Of a DNA stretch of 64,000 nucleotides, positions 13,601 to 27,300 are shown in pieces; the stretch's first letter is position 1, and every line of letters begins with the position of its first letter. Both the position numbers and the translations under genes were made by a program. Below the pieces are notes generated by a model, which saw only the letters and a list, made by a program, of their open reading frames with translations, had not been told where the DNA came from and did not search any database. The DNA is from Gymnogyps californianus (taxonomy: Eukaryota > Chordata > Aves > Accipitriformes > Cathartidae). The stretch lies in assembly GCF_018139145.2 (NCBI RefSeq), contig NC_059482.1:4166294-4230293 (forward strand), given 5' to 3'.

Positions 13601-16600
13601 TGTTTGGAACTCAAGACAGTGAATTTATGTTGTAAGCTACCTGATTTTTGGCTCTCAAGCTAAAAACCTGTCTGGAGAGGATGGAAGTCAAAGGCTGAGA
13701 TTCACTCAAATTCCAGAGTAAGATTGCCGTGACAGATTGGATGTAAACTGTGTCACAGAAGAGAAAAACACTTAATGGTATGTGATAATTCTGTATGTTT
13801 GTAGTTGGGAGTGTAATTTCCTTGTAACCTCATCACTGTCTAGCTCCAGAGGTGCCTGCCTCTTCCTTTCCTTAGGCACATAGGTAATAACTCTCCTCCA
13901 GCACATAAATAGGAGTTGGCCTCAGTCAGCATGCAGAAGCAGAGAAGTGCAATTTGGAAAGTCTGAATTAGCACAAACACTTTTGATTTACCCAAGCAAA
14001 AGCATGAAGACTTGATCCTGAATTCATCCTCAGATGCAAGAGGCAGACACTTCTCTTGGACACTTTCCTACCCATCCTGTTGCTAGAAAAACTGGGCTTT
14101 ATTCAACAGCCATGATGGATAATAATCTAGCTATTTGAGTTAATGCATACTCACTCAGCCAGAACAGGACCCTGCTTGGCAGTAATCATGACCCAGACCC
14201 ATAACAGCACTTGATGTCACCAGTCATCTAAATTTACTGCGAGAAATGAGTATTTCAGTGGATCCCTAATGATTTCTATTATGAGAGTATAAAAGGCAGA
14301 GACCTGAAAAACCTAAATCACACATCTCATTGCTATTTGAATGATAATAGCTCTGCTGCCTGTTTGCCTGGCAGGCAGGGTGAGCTGCACAGAGTAGAAC
14401 GTGGCAAGCTCTCACTGCATTTCTTTTCTCTAACCCATTTTTATCAAGCAACACTTGATCTGGCAGACATTCACGTTACATCTGGCATATCACCAGAAAG
14501 CAAAGGGAACTGCGGCTTGAAAAAGCTGGAGTCCATGCTTGCTCTGAGCAGGTAGTCTCTCAATATGGATTACTTTCAGCCTTCTAGTCTGTTAAATTTT
14601 TTTCTCTTTTGAGAAGCTCTGAATTATCTACCAATATCTTTTTTAGCAATGGAAACTCATCTTAACCACTCTGCTTCCTAATCTCATTGCAGTTGTAGCA
14701 TTCAAGAATGAAAGTGTCTCAAATTACATTAAACTCATCAGGAGACACTGTGGGAAATGCTATGTTTTAAACATCAGATAGCAACCTGAGCCATAAATTC
14801 AGAACAATGGACTGTACTAACTAGATAAGGAAAAGAGAGTTAATTTCAAATTACCTGATTTAAAAAGACCCTCAGCTGTAGTCTTCCCATAATCACCAGA
14901 CTAATTCTTCAAGGACTCAGCTCAGTTAAAGCACGTCATCTACTTAGTGTGATTCCTGCTGTACTTCATTTCTTGCTCATTTCAGAGATATGGGACTGTT
15001 AGACCAGCTCTGTGAGATTTTTATTACCTACCATCAATGCTTCAAGAGCGAAGGTATGCTAAAAATCAGGGGTATGGAGCCCACGTCCTTCACAAACACA
15101 GGAGATGATGGAATATTTCAGCTGATGCAAGGCAGGGGCACATTGGCATGATCGTTGTGGGAGAGAAAGTGAACTCTTGCCTCTGTGCTGCAGGGAGTCT
15201 CATTTCTAGCTGTGCTTAGAACTTATCAGAAGACATCACCTGGGGCGGCAAGATCAAGAAGATCATACCGATCATGACAACAGATCTTGCTCTGCACTGC
15301 CATTGGCTCAATTGAAATGTTCTGGAAGGAAGACAAAAGTTTAGGAAAAGCATGATCTCTCAAAAAAATAGGATCCAAATGTACTCAAAGCTCTAAAGCT
15401 CAAGTCTAATATCTGTTATATGAATATCTAAATGCAGATATAAAATAATGTGTTTGGCCAAATCCAGACATCTGGTGAAAACAGTCCAGAGTTTTGGCTT
15501 AGGTTGCATCCAGTTTGAAAATGCATATACTTAAAAATAACATTTCACAAAAGTAAAGGAAAAAGATGAAAAACCCCAACAACACTAATTTTGAATGCAA
15601 TGAATTTCAAAGAACTACGAAGTCATATACTGGGAGACTGAAATTTACTCACAGTGGGTTGAAAACAGAACCTAAGAAGGACATTGATGGAGCACAGCTT
15701 CATGACAAGCCCTTACTCAAGGCTGAGTTTCTCTCTGAATGCCTAATTCACTGTAGTGCACTCCGAAAAATTCCTACTCATCCAAGGCTTTTAAAACTCA
15801 AATGGCCTCTGAAACTGGTGATCGGTCTCCATATTCAAATGGCTCCCCAAGTATCAATTCAATTCTCTCCTGTTCGCTTTAAAACTTCCTGTTTTGACAA
15901 AGACTGCCAATTTCAGAGCACCAACAATGACGTAGTGATTGTCATCAACTAAATCATAAATAGAATTGCTCAGGTGGTGGTCAGACTGCTACAGTCATTC
16001 TGGATTAGAATACTGCTATGATTCATTATGGATATCTATTCAATTAATTATAAGTTCTATACAATGTATCTACACAGATTTAAAGCTAAGTGGTGATTGA
16101 CGTGTGAATGGGTTTAACCTGAGGTTAACATTAAATGAAAAACAAAGGTAAACGACATGGCATTTGAATGGACAGTAATGCCAAGAAATAAAAGTTTACT
16201 ACATGGAAAAGGAATTTTAGAACAAAAGCTTGTATTAAAATGCTATTGACTATTTGAGGATATTAAAAAAAGATTTCATACAAGCCACTGCTAGGTAACG
16301 TAATTTTGTAGAAAAGCCACAGCGAATTGAACGAGTTCATATAGTGGTCAATGGAAGATTAAAATAATGAAATTTTGACCCCGTAAGATATTTTAAAGCA
16401 TATGACTGGGATAAGGCAATCCCATTATCTGGTTCATCATCTGATATTATTGAGGAAACTAGCTAAGAACATTTCAGAAAGTGGATTAGCTGCTGTGAAT
16501 AAGGACCTCGATGGCTGTGAAAAAGGCCAGGGTGTAGAAATCCATCCCTTAGTCTTCGCCCCAAGTCAGAAAGCTGAAAATAACATAGTTCGAGTGACAC

Positions 16601-18353
16601 TGAAACTCTTACATGCACGGAAGGATGGGAAATAGATGAAGATCCCTAATCATTTCCTTAATGATTTCCTGAGAACTTGACATTCTATAAAAGCACTGGA
16701 ACCCACAAGGATGAGGATATCTCTTTAGCAACAACCATCAATAAAAGCATGTAGAATAAATAATAAATGCTAGATCCTACAAGCAATTAGACAGTCAGAA
16801 GTCTCATTTTCCCTTATGGGAACTATTAACATAATAAAAAATTCAAAATGGCATTACACAAACAGAATTTTGCAAACATGCCTGCTACAGAGACCAATCC
16901 TATTGACTGCGGAGGACTCCCAAGGCAAGACACAAATGTATTCCTCCCCAGATCAGTATTCAGGAACACTCTGGTGACCAAAAGGCTTCATACTAGATGA
17001 ATCTGAGGCCCATGAAACTCAGCACAAATTTTGCTGTTGAATGAAGGCTCCTTCTACAGAATATCCCATTGAAGAGAAAAATTTTGTCCCAAATTGATGA
17101 CTTTATTGCCATTGAAAGCAGTATTTTCATAACAAGAAAGAGTTTTTATGACAACAGGTTTCTGGTTCACAACCCAGGCTACTGAAGTGCTAGAGGAAAA
17201 TGACTTCTCCGCTAATTCCTTCTTTACACTCAATGTTTGTGAGAGAAAACAGAACCACGATTCATATACTGAGAAAAAGGAATTTCATGACAATGACCAG
17301 AACTATCTACGCTTTCTTGAAAGAGAAAGTTTGGGACATCATCTCATTCTTCTTGTTTTTCTTGCTTTGTTAGTAAAGGACCAATGTTAACTCTACTATA
17401 CTAGTCACTTCTATTTAGCTTTGTATTTCAGATAAGACTTATCACCTCATTCACACATCTGTGGCTAGCATTGACAAAATATCTTCCTTTTCAATGCACA
17501 CGCAAAATCTGCAGCAAGCAGCATTGATCATTCTATTATCTCTCTGTTATGCTTAATTTCCTCTTCATCTTTCAAGTCAAACTCTGTCTCAGGCTACATC
17601 AATAGAGGTGGCAACACACTGATTGATTACCCTTGCCTTTGGCAGGCAGGCACGCTGCAGGTACATTGTAAGATTGCTTTTGTGTTAGGCCAGCACAGCT
17701 GAGCTCTCCTAAACTATTCAAAGAATCAAATTAACAAGTGCATTGCGATCTTTAAGCACTCTGATATGACTTTGTAACAAGCAATTAACTGATGCAGCCA
17801 GACAGTTTGACAAAGCACTAGAAATCTCTGCCAAGAGGAAGACTCTGCTGCAAGCATAAACCAGCTTCAACATCCACCTGGGCAGCTCCTCGCCTCAGTT
17901 CTGCCCCAGACAGTACCAGGCAGGGCTCAGGTGATCTTACCCATTCCTAGTCAGCCAAAGGAAGCAGCATGACTGCAGTACGGAAAAGCAGGGATAGTCA
18001 TTCAGTATTCTCCACTCTGAATAAGTGAAGGCAGAGCAGAAAATGAAACACAAGAAACTTTGTGAAATGAAGCAACTCCTTTATCCTTCTAGAGCAAAGG
18101 AGCTTTTGGGAAGAAATGCCCCTAGAGTTCGTCCTGACAGTAGCAGTAATTCCCTGATGAAGTCAATGATTGCCATTGGCTTTGATTTAAAGGATAAAAG
18201 TAGAACTTTTCCTTTTCCTTCTCCTTTCCAGATCCAGCCAAACCACCAGCACTTGCCTTGTCCATAGCCCAGCCAAAGGGTCCCATTGTCCTATGGTCCC
18301 AGACGTTAAATTACTGAACACAGTGGATATTGGGATTATAAGAAATGCCAATT
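7671..18353. other. Intergenic, AT-rich; nothing assigned
   Basis: The longest frame, at 15566-15952 (128 codons), has no domain, no promoter-like sequence and ordinary AT-rich composition. T-rich runs occur near 8810-8890 and an A-rich run near 9137. The only structure noted is the hairpin at 10739. Confidence 0.6.
10739..10777. repeat. Short hairpin (CTCCTGCACT stem)
   Basis: CTCCTGCACT at 10739-10748 pairs exactly with AGTGCAGGAG at 10768-10777. Two further GC pairs follow beyond a one-base bulge, around a loop of about 15 bases. No gene or element is seen beside it. Confidence 0.7.
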
Positions 18354-18370
18354 AAAAAAAAAAAAAAAAA
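18354..18370 (+). repeat. A17 homopolymer
   Basis: An uninterrupted run of 17 A after GCCAATT. No SINE or processed-gene body is recognisable upstream, and no target duplication was found. Confidence 0.9.
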
Positions 18371-21300
18371 TCTCATCAGTCCATCTTTTCTGATACCTGA
18401 AGATCCTTTGAACCTTTGGCATTTCCAAACATACCCGGGATGTTATCAGTAACTTGATTTCATAGTTTATCAACATAGTATCTTGCAAACTGTCTTGCAT
18501 ACCAGCAGTCCACAGACACGCAACTCTGCAAGCAGAACAGAAACTGAACAGCAGGTCAGCAACACAATCTGGTGACCCTTTCTTCTCTTGCTTTGTGAAG
18601 CTTTTATCCCCTCACATTTAGCTGTGCTGGCTAAGGCCCAAAGCAGTGGAAGTTTGCTTCCCACAGAAGGACAGGTATTAACCGTAGATGCTGCTTTCAA
18701 ACCTGTGTTGTAATCTTCAAGCCAGTGGCAAATAAGGGAAACTGCTCTATTCCAAGATCAACCAACTCAAACAAGAATATTCCACAAGTTCCTTGCCACC
18801 AGAGCAGAACCCTCATTTGCAGACTGTAATGAAGAAATAAGTCCTTTTTAATTGCCATCATTTTTTAACATTTTTAGAACTTTTTAACCAATTTTCTTAA
18901 GACATCAGCACCTAATAATAGTGGTATTCCTCAGATTAGTACATGTAAAAATGCAGCGCCCAAATTGCTAACAGTACTTCATCTATTATTTACCACCCTA
19001 AGTGCATCTCTTCGGTGCCTGCCTTTTCTTTATCTGGCCTATCTCCATACTATATGCACAAGTTACAAAAGCATTTGAGAAAATTAATTAACAAGAGAAC
19101 TTCTATTCCATTTTTTCTGGCAAGGTCAATTTAGTAATTTGCAGTAATAATTACAGGTGCTCTGAGTCTACTACTGTTTGTGTTCCCTAGACACTACTGG
19201 TGCAGATCTGAACAGAAGTGGTAACTAAAACAGCCAGCATACATTATTAACTTTAGTTAATGCACTAGTTTAATTTCAACAGTCTTTGATTATGGGAAGT
19301 GCAGTAAAATAACCACTAGCTTTAGATGGAGTTTTACTCATGGCTGGCTGAATAATGAAATCACAACGTGCACAAATAACATATTGACAAGTATTGATTC
19401 ACAAGTATTTATCACATTGTTTCTAGTATTGTTTTTCCTCTCAGTTTCCATCTTTCTTTTACTTATAGGACTACGCATTACTGACCCTGCTCATGTTATG
19501 TATTTTGACATCTGAAAGTAGGAAACTTATAGTATATAACCTTAACTCTTCCCCTGGCAGTCATGCATGCACACGCAGTTTTTGAAACAATCCATTGCTT
19601 GAAGTTTTTCAGCCCATGTAGCCTTACAGCAGGGAAATGAAAGATGACCTTTTCATGTCCCTTTCAGGTTATGCTTCTAACAGATTTCTTCTGTAGCTTA
19701 AGATACAGTAAAAGTGTTTCTAAGATAATGTAATCAGAATTATAAGAGTTGAATTTTACTGCCATGCAATTAGGGTGCTGTTAAAGTTTAATTTCATTTC
19801 TTCTTAAACTTGCTGGTTGTTTCTTCCAAATGGGCTATGACTATACGATCCTTTCAATAACTTTCTGCTTGACATAGGCTTCATGTTTTTGCACGGAGCT
19901 AGACAAAACTATATTCATGCAACAGGAGATTATAGCAGTAGTCCTGCATACACTGTTATAGCTTGATATTGTGTATTGTTATGCATTTTACTGCATAAAT
20001 AAGCACTCACTATTGAATATCAAAGGAAATGTATGGAAATGTATTGCATCCAAGAACTGAAAATAATCATGGACTATCAATGCAGTCTAAAAACAGGCAG
20101 TTTTTTGAGACTCAAAAACAGATATGTTCTCTCACATGCAGCCAAGTGTAACTCTCATTTATCACATGCTCTGAACATCTTTATACAGTTTATAACAACA
20201 TAAAGAAAGAACGAGTTCTTTTCAATATTAGCCACTCATATTACCGATATAAGGGGGAAAGAGATAGAGATGTTAAAACCTGGTCTTCATTGTATCTGGC
20301 AAGGAAATAAACGTATAACATATTCCTAGCACTGCGTCACAGATAGAACAACACACTGAATCCAGCATGAAGAACACAGCTTCCCACAGGAAATGCTTAC
20401 TTAGAAACAGAAGAAATTTGGATCAGTGGACATTTTTTCACAGCCATGCGTTAACCGCTTTCCCTGCTCTGAGAGTCTTATTTATCTTAGCAGAGACATA
20501 AGTCCAATGTTAGGACCGATCTGCTGTTAAGTTCACTTGAGGAGACCTTGTTTCATTATGATGAACAGAGACAGAACAGCATTGACATAATCTGAAACGA
20601 AGATACAAATTGATGAGGTGTGGTAGCATAAAAGACTAACAGGATCTTTAAATGTATGTGTGTGGGACTAATAAGTAGGAGGAAGAAAGTTATTTTACAG
20701 CGCAGCTGAGGCAGACTGGAGGACTGTGTGCAGTCTGGTAGCCACGTTTGAAAAGGATATTGAAAAATCACAAAATGATGGATGAGCTGTGTCTGGTACC
20801 CGGGGTTCTGTCCGACTGTTGCATGGCAACAAGAGGTGCATGCTTTCGGCCCAGCTCTTGTTCTCAAAGGAGCGCCTTTAGAGGGAACAGATCTGCCAGC
20901 TGCAATCTTTCCTACAAACCCTCCTCCATTGTCTGACCTGGTACATGGATTGTCACAGTCAGGTTCAGGAAAATGGTGAAAAGTTTTCATACCTCCTGCA
21001 GATAAAGGGAAGGGGCCCAAAAAAGAGACAATCTGGGAATGCTATGCTGATATGAGATATCACCTATAATTACAACAGATTTTTTTTTTTCTTTGAAGCA
21101 CTTCGTATTGCCAGTTATGATGTGCTTGAAGAAGTACTTATTTTTCACTAGTGGTATTTCTAGTTTGTCTGTGATAACAATTTTTTGTATTTTTTCTACT
21201 GAAGACACTTCAAGCTTTTTCTGAGGAAGAGAAGGGACTAAAACAAATGATGTTTTTTTCCCCAGTATTAGAAGAAAAAAAAAAAAATCTAATCTCCTTT

Positions 21301-24300
21301 GTGCTATCAGTTTTTGCTGTATGGTAGAACAAATGATACATATGGGCTTCCACACCACATTTACAACTTGAGGAAATCTAAATCTCAAGGCTTAAATTTT
21401 ACAGTACCATTTTGCCATTTTTAAAACACACAATCTTCCCTTCCTGTGGCAGGGGCAACAGGAGTAGACCCTCCACCCCACTCCTTACCCCCTGACTCTA
21501 GGGATGAAAAAATAAATCAGTCTCCCACACTGAGGCAACTGATATGGTTCGTGTCTAGTGCCAGCGGCTTGAAGACTCAAAAATCCAAAGTCAGACTCCA
21601 GAACCTATGTGATTGCCCCCAAACAAGACATGTTTTACTAAAAAAAATGATGTTCATGTCCACAAATGTATTGTGTCTTTCTGCCCCACTATCTGTTGAC
21701 AAGGATCCACGTGAGCCCCAAATCCCACCAGGGTTACTGGAAAGACCCCTTTTGCTTCGGTGGTTTCTGGTGTGGACTCTCGTGAGCAACCTGCCTTCTC
21801 CTTTTCTGATTCCTACTCATTCTCACCCCAACCTGATCTAAGCTGGCCTAAGGGTAGGGAGTGCACTACCATTAAATGATGAGGATCTTGCCTTCACTTT
21901 ATTAATGCCTCCCTTGGGAGTGCTAAGGACAGACTGGGAGAAGATGATCACATTATCAAAAGCTCTACTCCTCAAAGAGACAAGGCTTGAGAGTTTGTTT
22001 ACATCAGATGTAGTGATTGAATTTCACTTGACATGTCACAAGCATCCAGTCTGTTGGCCGCAGAATAAAGTGAATAATTTAGCAGGGAACTGCTGTATGC
22101 CAAGTAAACAGGTTGTAAAACAGTTCTGCACAAAATCTGGGGAACCAGCTGTCTAGATCTGAGGCACAAAATAGTATTTATTGCTTATGCATCATGCTGA
22201 ATTGCTAACAACATGGCCCAAAATTAGGAAAAAGATGATGAACATGGAGGAATTCTTTTTTGTTGTCCATCGTCAAAAACTCTTTTAGCACATGGACAAC
22301 TACAGGGAACTGCAGGCATTACTTTTAAGGTTGCTAACATTTAAAGAAGTGTATACTAAAGCAGATATATTCATCTTGCAAACAGGGGAATATCACAGTC
22401 TACCTACAACAGATGAGACAACTGCAGATTTTTATGTGATGAGAGCACTGGTGTACAGTTTGGGGAGGAAATGAAGACGTCATTCTAATGAGTAATTTGG
22501 GAAGCTAAACGTAGACCCCTATTTGCCTGGATGTTGCAGTTAGAAAACCTTTCCTCTCCTATCATGATACTGAACAAACAAATGCTGGTTTTATTCATTC
22601 CTCAGTGGGTGGATTTTGCAAAAGAGCTCAGCATTGACCTCATCGTGATCGTGCTGGAAACAACGGGAATTTAACGCCAGACTCAGCCAGAGTAGGAACT
22701 GGCTATCACTGCCCCAAGGTGTCCAGTGTTAGAGATTTACACATTCTGCAAAGCCTTTATAATTACCCTGTTATTCAGAGTGGCTGCACAACCATATAAT
22801 TGCCCCTTTTCTGGTCTGGCTTCCCTGCTGGCTTCCACGGTTGTCCATTTGTTTTCCAGGTGGCACCTCTGTCCATTTACAAATCACGCCTGTCTCCTGG
22901 CTTTACAGAGTTGGAATTGGAAGGAAACATTTCAAATTGCGACGAGGAAAAATTTTGACTGTCCTTAATTTTAGTCTAGGATATGTAGTTGTAAATTTGT
23001 GATTGATTTGCCAAACTTCTTTTAACTCATTAACAGAGGAAAAAAACATCTTAGTGGAGCAGACACTGAGAATAATTACCTATTCTCCTCCACACATGAA
23101 GTATTTATAATTAAATATATCCAGCTTTGTCTATTCAAAGCAGCAGAAATGCCAATGAATTCTTTAAGAAATATTCAAGGAAATGTCATCCTTTAAATTT
23201 TCAGCTAATTCTGGGTAGATTGTTAACATTCAAAAGGTAAGACATACCTAAACTTAACTGCTCATCCAGAAGGCAGCAAGAAATAACATAAAGGAACATT
23301 TCATTATTGTGCATAAAAAACTAAAACTGGGAAATAAATCATTATATCATCTTTGTGGAAGGAAATGAAGACTTCAGCAAACAAGTTGTACACGGAGATA
23401 TATTAAACAGAGACAATAGCTGTAACTCAAACAAAAATGTATAATCATTAGAGCAGAGAAGCTCTTTTAATAGAATGACAAATATTACTAATGGAGTTAG
23501 AAGACACGACAATAACAGTATTGATGTCTCTCAGAAAACTCTAACAATTAACAATGGTAACAATTTTTCAGGAAAAAAAAGGTGAAATACTCTTACCATG
23601 TAGTTATAGTCATTGTTCAGATACAGTTTACAGCACTCAAGCCTCAACAATCATTGGATGGAAATTCTCCCCTCACCCCAGTGGAGTCTGTAACCTCCAA
23701 AGCACTCCTCTTCCCATACTCCACACAGGATTTTTACACAAGAGTAAACCAACATAATTTGTGTCCTTTACTGAGGTTGCTATTATAACCTTGTATTAAA
23801 TTTATTTTTGGCTCTTCAAACTTTCCAGCTGAGATTAAATATTATCACCTCATTTGTAGCCCAAACATCTCTGAGAGCACTTTTAGTATTTAAACCAGAA
23901 ACTGGCCAACATTGTTTGTGTCTGGCACACTCTATAACCTACAGTGTCTTCCCCAAGGAAATGACTGTAGTTTTGCAGGCTGTGTTTTTGCCACCTTCTG
24001 TGTGACACCGACCTAGCCCTGCAGAACACACATGGTTCAATCCTGCAATGTCCTGAGGTGCTCAGCACCTGCAATTCCACGTGACAGCTGTGGATAATCG
24101 GTAATGTGCAGGATCAGACTCTTAGTACACATTATTTTTTTGGCAAAGAAGTAGACGGGGCTAATTAACAGGATAAAACTGTAAAGACACAGGCTTATCT
24201 GTCTATGAGTTAAACCATAAAATAACTTCATTGTACTATATCCTTGTGAACCTTCAAGTAATTCCCTGGCTTGATTGATTAGACTCGAAATGCAAAGACT

Positions 24301-27300
24301 GCAAAACCAGCATTCAGCTGTTCTATTTGTTATAATTTCAATTTAAAGCTGCAAGTAAACTAGCCTGCTGCCCAAGTGCAATTCCAGTTCCTCTAGCTCA
24401 GAAAAACTACTGCAAAACTAAATACATTACTTAGCACTTACTGCCTATTCTTTGCTTAATTTGGGAGCATGAACAGTAAGACTGCATGCTCAAAGTCAAG
24501 TTCAAAATGGTTTGGCTACATCTTCAAAACCAATAAATTTTCATTGAAGTGGGTCAGATGTTAGTTTGACCTCCACCCTTCAGTGCTCAGCAGCAACACT
24601 GTAATATCAACCCAATGTTTGCAGACAAAGCACTGAAATGTCTCTTGATGCATAAGTATATCTCTTTGTGGTCAAAAGCCACTTCTTCTCCCTGCAGTAC
24701 AATCTACAAAACAGCTTGATCTGTCTCTGCTCTGAAGGTGCATCACCAAAAAATTCCAGAATTCAAGACAAAGGAAGATTACTTCCAATGATCCTGGACA
24801 CAAGTTTCATATCTCATTGGGGCCTTGCAACTCCTAGGTTAGGATGACAATGGCCACTCAAGTACCTCTGAAAGCAGCACATCAGCGACTTTAACAGAGG
24901 TAGTGATCTGTACTAAAAAACATCAAGAACAACCACCTGCACCACAGCCAGACCCAGCAAGGTACAAAACATTTCACTGGCATCCCTACCTGGAGAAGAA
25001 ACTGAATCTCCATTAAGAACTTCTCTCTCTCTGCACTGCAAATCTCCTTTTGCAACAGAGAATTTTAGCCAACGTTACGACTAATTACTTGATTGAAAAA
25101 TCCAATCACTTACATTTAATTAGCACAACAAAATTATTCCTCATATCTGTGGCATGCTTGCTCTTTTTGGGAACTGTAATGAGATGCCCTCTGGAATGCT
25201 TATAATTGAAGGAGAAAATGGACCTAAAGTTTCTAAAAATTAAGGTCTTCAGGCACTAGAGGTCATATATGTCAATGTATGAGAGAAGAAAGATTTCATT
25301 TTGGTGTATGGTCCACACTGCACATAGCTATGATGAAAGATTCATATCTCTACATTAACATTTTACCTGTGAGGTACTGGGCATCCAGAGCTCATTCCCT
25401 TCGACTGAAGTTGGACTCTGTGATTTTTCACAGAAAAATCAGCTGATATTTGGTGCTAAGGGGCAACAAATTAGGGATGGACCTGAAATTGGCAGTGAAA
25501 GAGAGGGGTATCAGAGAGACTGTTCTCTCTAGAACTGTCCAAAGGAGACCGAGACAGCAATACTTTCTGTTAGCAGAGTATGGCCCTTTCTTTTCTCCTC
25601 ATACCGCCTTAGCTACAGTAGCATGGAGGCAAGGAGCAGCTCAGACCACTTCACACTAATGAAGACTTTCTCTTTTCAACAGGAATTCCTCCTGGTCCTT
25701 TGGCACTCAACTGAAACAATTCCACAGCCCGATTTTTCTGTCCTGTGCAGATGCCCATCAGAAATAATGGGATTCTGGATTCAGTGGTCCTCATGAAAAT
25801 TTTATCAAGGCAGAGTTAGAATTGGAAGGTGCAGTTTTAAAGTCAAGTCTCTTTTTGAGGTCCATTCTTCCTTACCTCTCCCATCTTGCAGTCTTTTCTC
25901 ATGCTCAATTTAAAATGTCCCCACATATAAAATACCAAAATTCAAATAGCTTTACAAAGTTACTACACTTTTTTGTTCTTGTACAATCATACATTTCTCT
26001 TGGTGAATTCAATGATTGCATTTAATGGACTGCTACCAAATGAATTGTACACATGCTGATCAAGTAGGTCATGTACATGTTTTTATACATGTGCTGTATG
26101 AATGGATTCTTTGACCAACATCTCCAAAGAATGATTCTACCAGAGGACAGATGGCCGTGTGAGGCAAAACATATCTTAGTAGTTTCTTTTACGGCTCACC
26201 TGTCGACAATGAGAGTATCTATATTTAGTTGACTTTTCTACTAGTAAAATGTCTGGTTTTGTACATATGACTTGTCCTTTTCCTTACAGAACTATTGGTT
26301 CCACTAAAGATAACAAAGTATAATCTTATAATCTCTTCATTGTCCTCTTATAGGTTGTTCCTTGAGTGTAGCTCCTCTTGTCCTGGCCCTAGAGATGCCA
26401 GTAAGCAATACCATACATTACCATGAATTACAAAGCAGTTATTATTAGGCCACTGATATTGCCATGCATTGTCACACTTTGGCATTGTTTCTGATTGCCT
26501 TCCACTGCTGAAAGCTTAGCAAATCTAAAGGAAGAACAGTGTAACATCCTTCTCCTTACAGCACCTCCGCAGGAGTTTTGGAAAGGGCTTTTGGGTTTGT
26601 GGTCATTGACCATCAGCAAGCTTTTCCCTTCGGGAAAGTATAGATTACAAAAGCTTTTCTTCTCTCAGTCACAGAGGGTGTAGTAGCAATGCTAAGGAAG
26701 TAACATTCTGAAGTGTCTGTGTACAAGAATGAAGTGGGAGAGCGAGGAGGAATGAGACAGTGAAAGGGTAATGTACAAAATATGATAATATCCCTCATAT
26801 CGCCATCTCTTACCTTGCCCACCTTCCTCTGGTCTGACCTCCAAAAATGAAATCTGTTTACTCTTAATGAATCCCTGCTTGTCTTTCTCTTCCCTCATGT
26901 GGCCCAAAAGATCTGAAGCGCCCAGGGAAGTACTCCTTGATCAGTTCTGATGGCAGGCAACAGCAAACTAATCAAAGACTGAAAATGCAAAATATAGGAT
27001 AAATTACCAAAGGGGAATAACTACTGCAAAAATAATTTCATTTTGTAACAGGAGTTAACTTCACGTGAGAACTACTCATACAAAAGCTATTTGTTTTAGT
27101 TGCTGAAGAATAATCTGAAAAAAGCACAGTGAATTGTTTCTGTTTTAAGACAAATCACTTTCACATTTATTCTAGACCTGGTTTTGCTGTTTCCATAATT
27201 TGCGCTTTATCCAGTTAAATATTCACATAAGTCATGATACTGAACATATACTTTTCCCTTGACAGTTGTTTTCTAAGTGCAGTTCTTTATTTAATATGTT

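Noticed and set aside
15566..15952. 128-codon frame on + strand
   Set aside because: No domain, no CpG or promoter context, no splice evidence; length is within chance expectation for 64 kb read in six frames.
19620..19690. Possible + strand CR1 tail (AAGATGACCTTTTCATGTCCCTTTCAGG)
   Set aside because: Only about 30 bases resemble the CR1 end, and the ATTCTATG terminal repeat is missing.
20556..21388. Two adjacent - strand frames of 154 and 133 codons
   Set aside because: Composition follows local pyrimidine-rich and poly-T tracts; no recognisable domain and no shared signal suggesting one gene.
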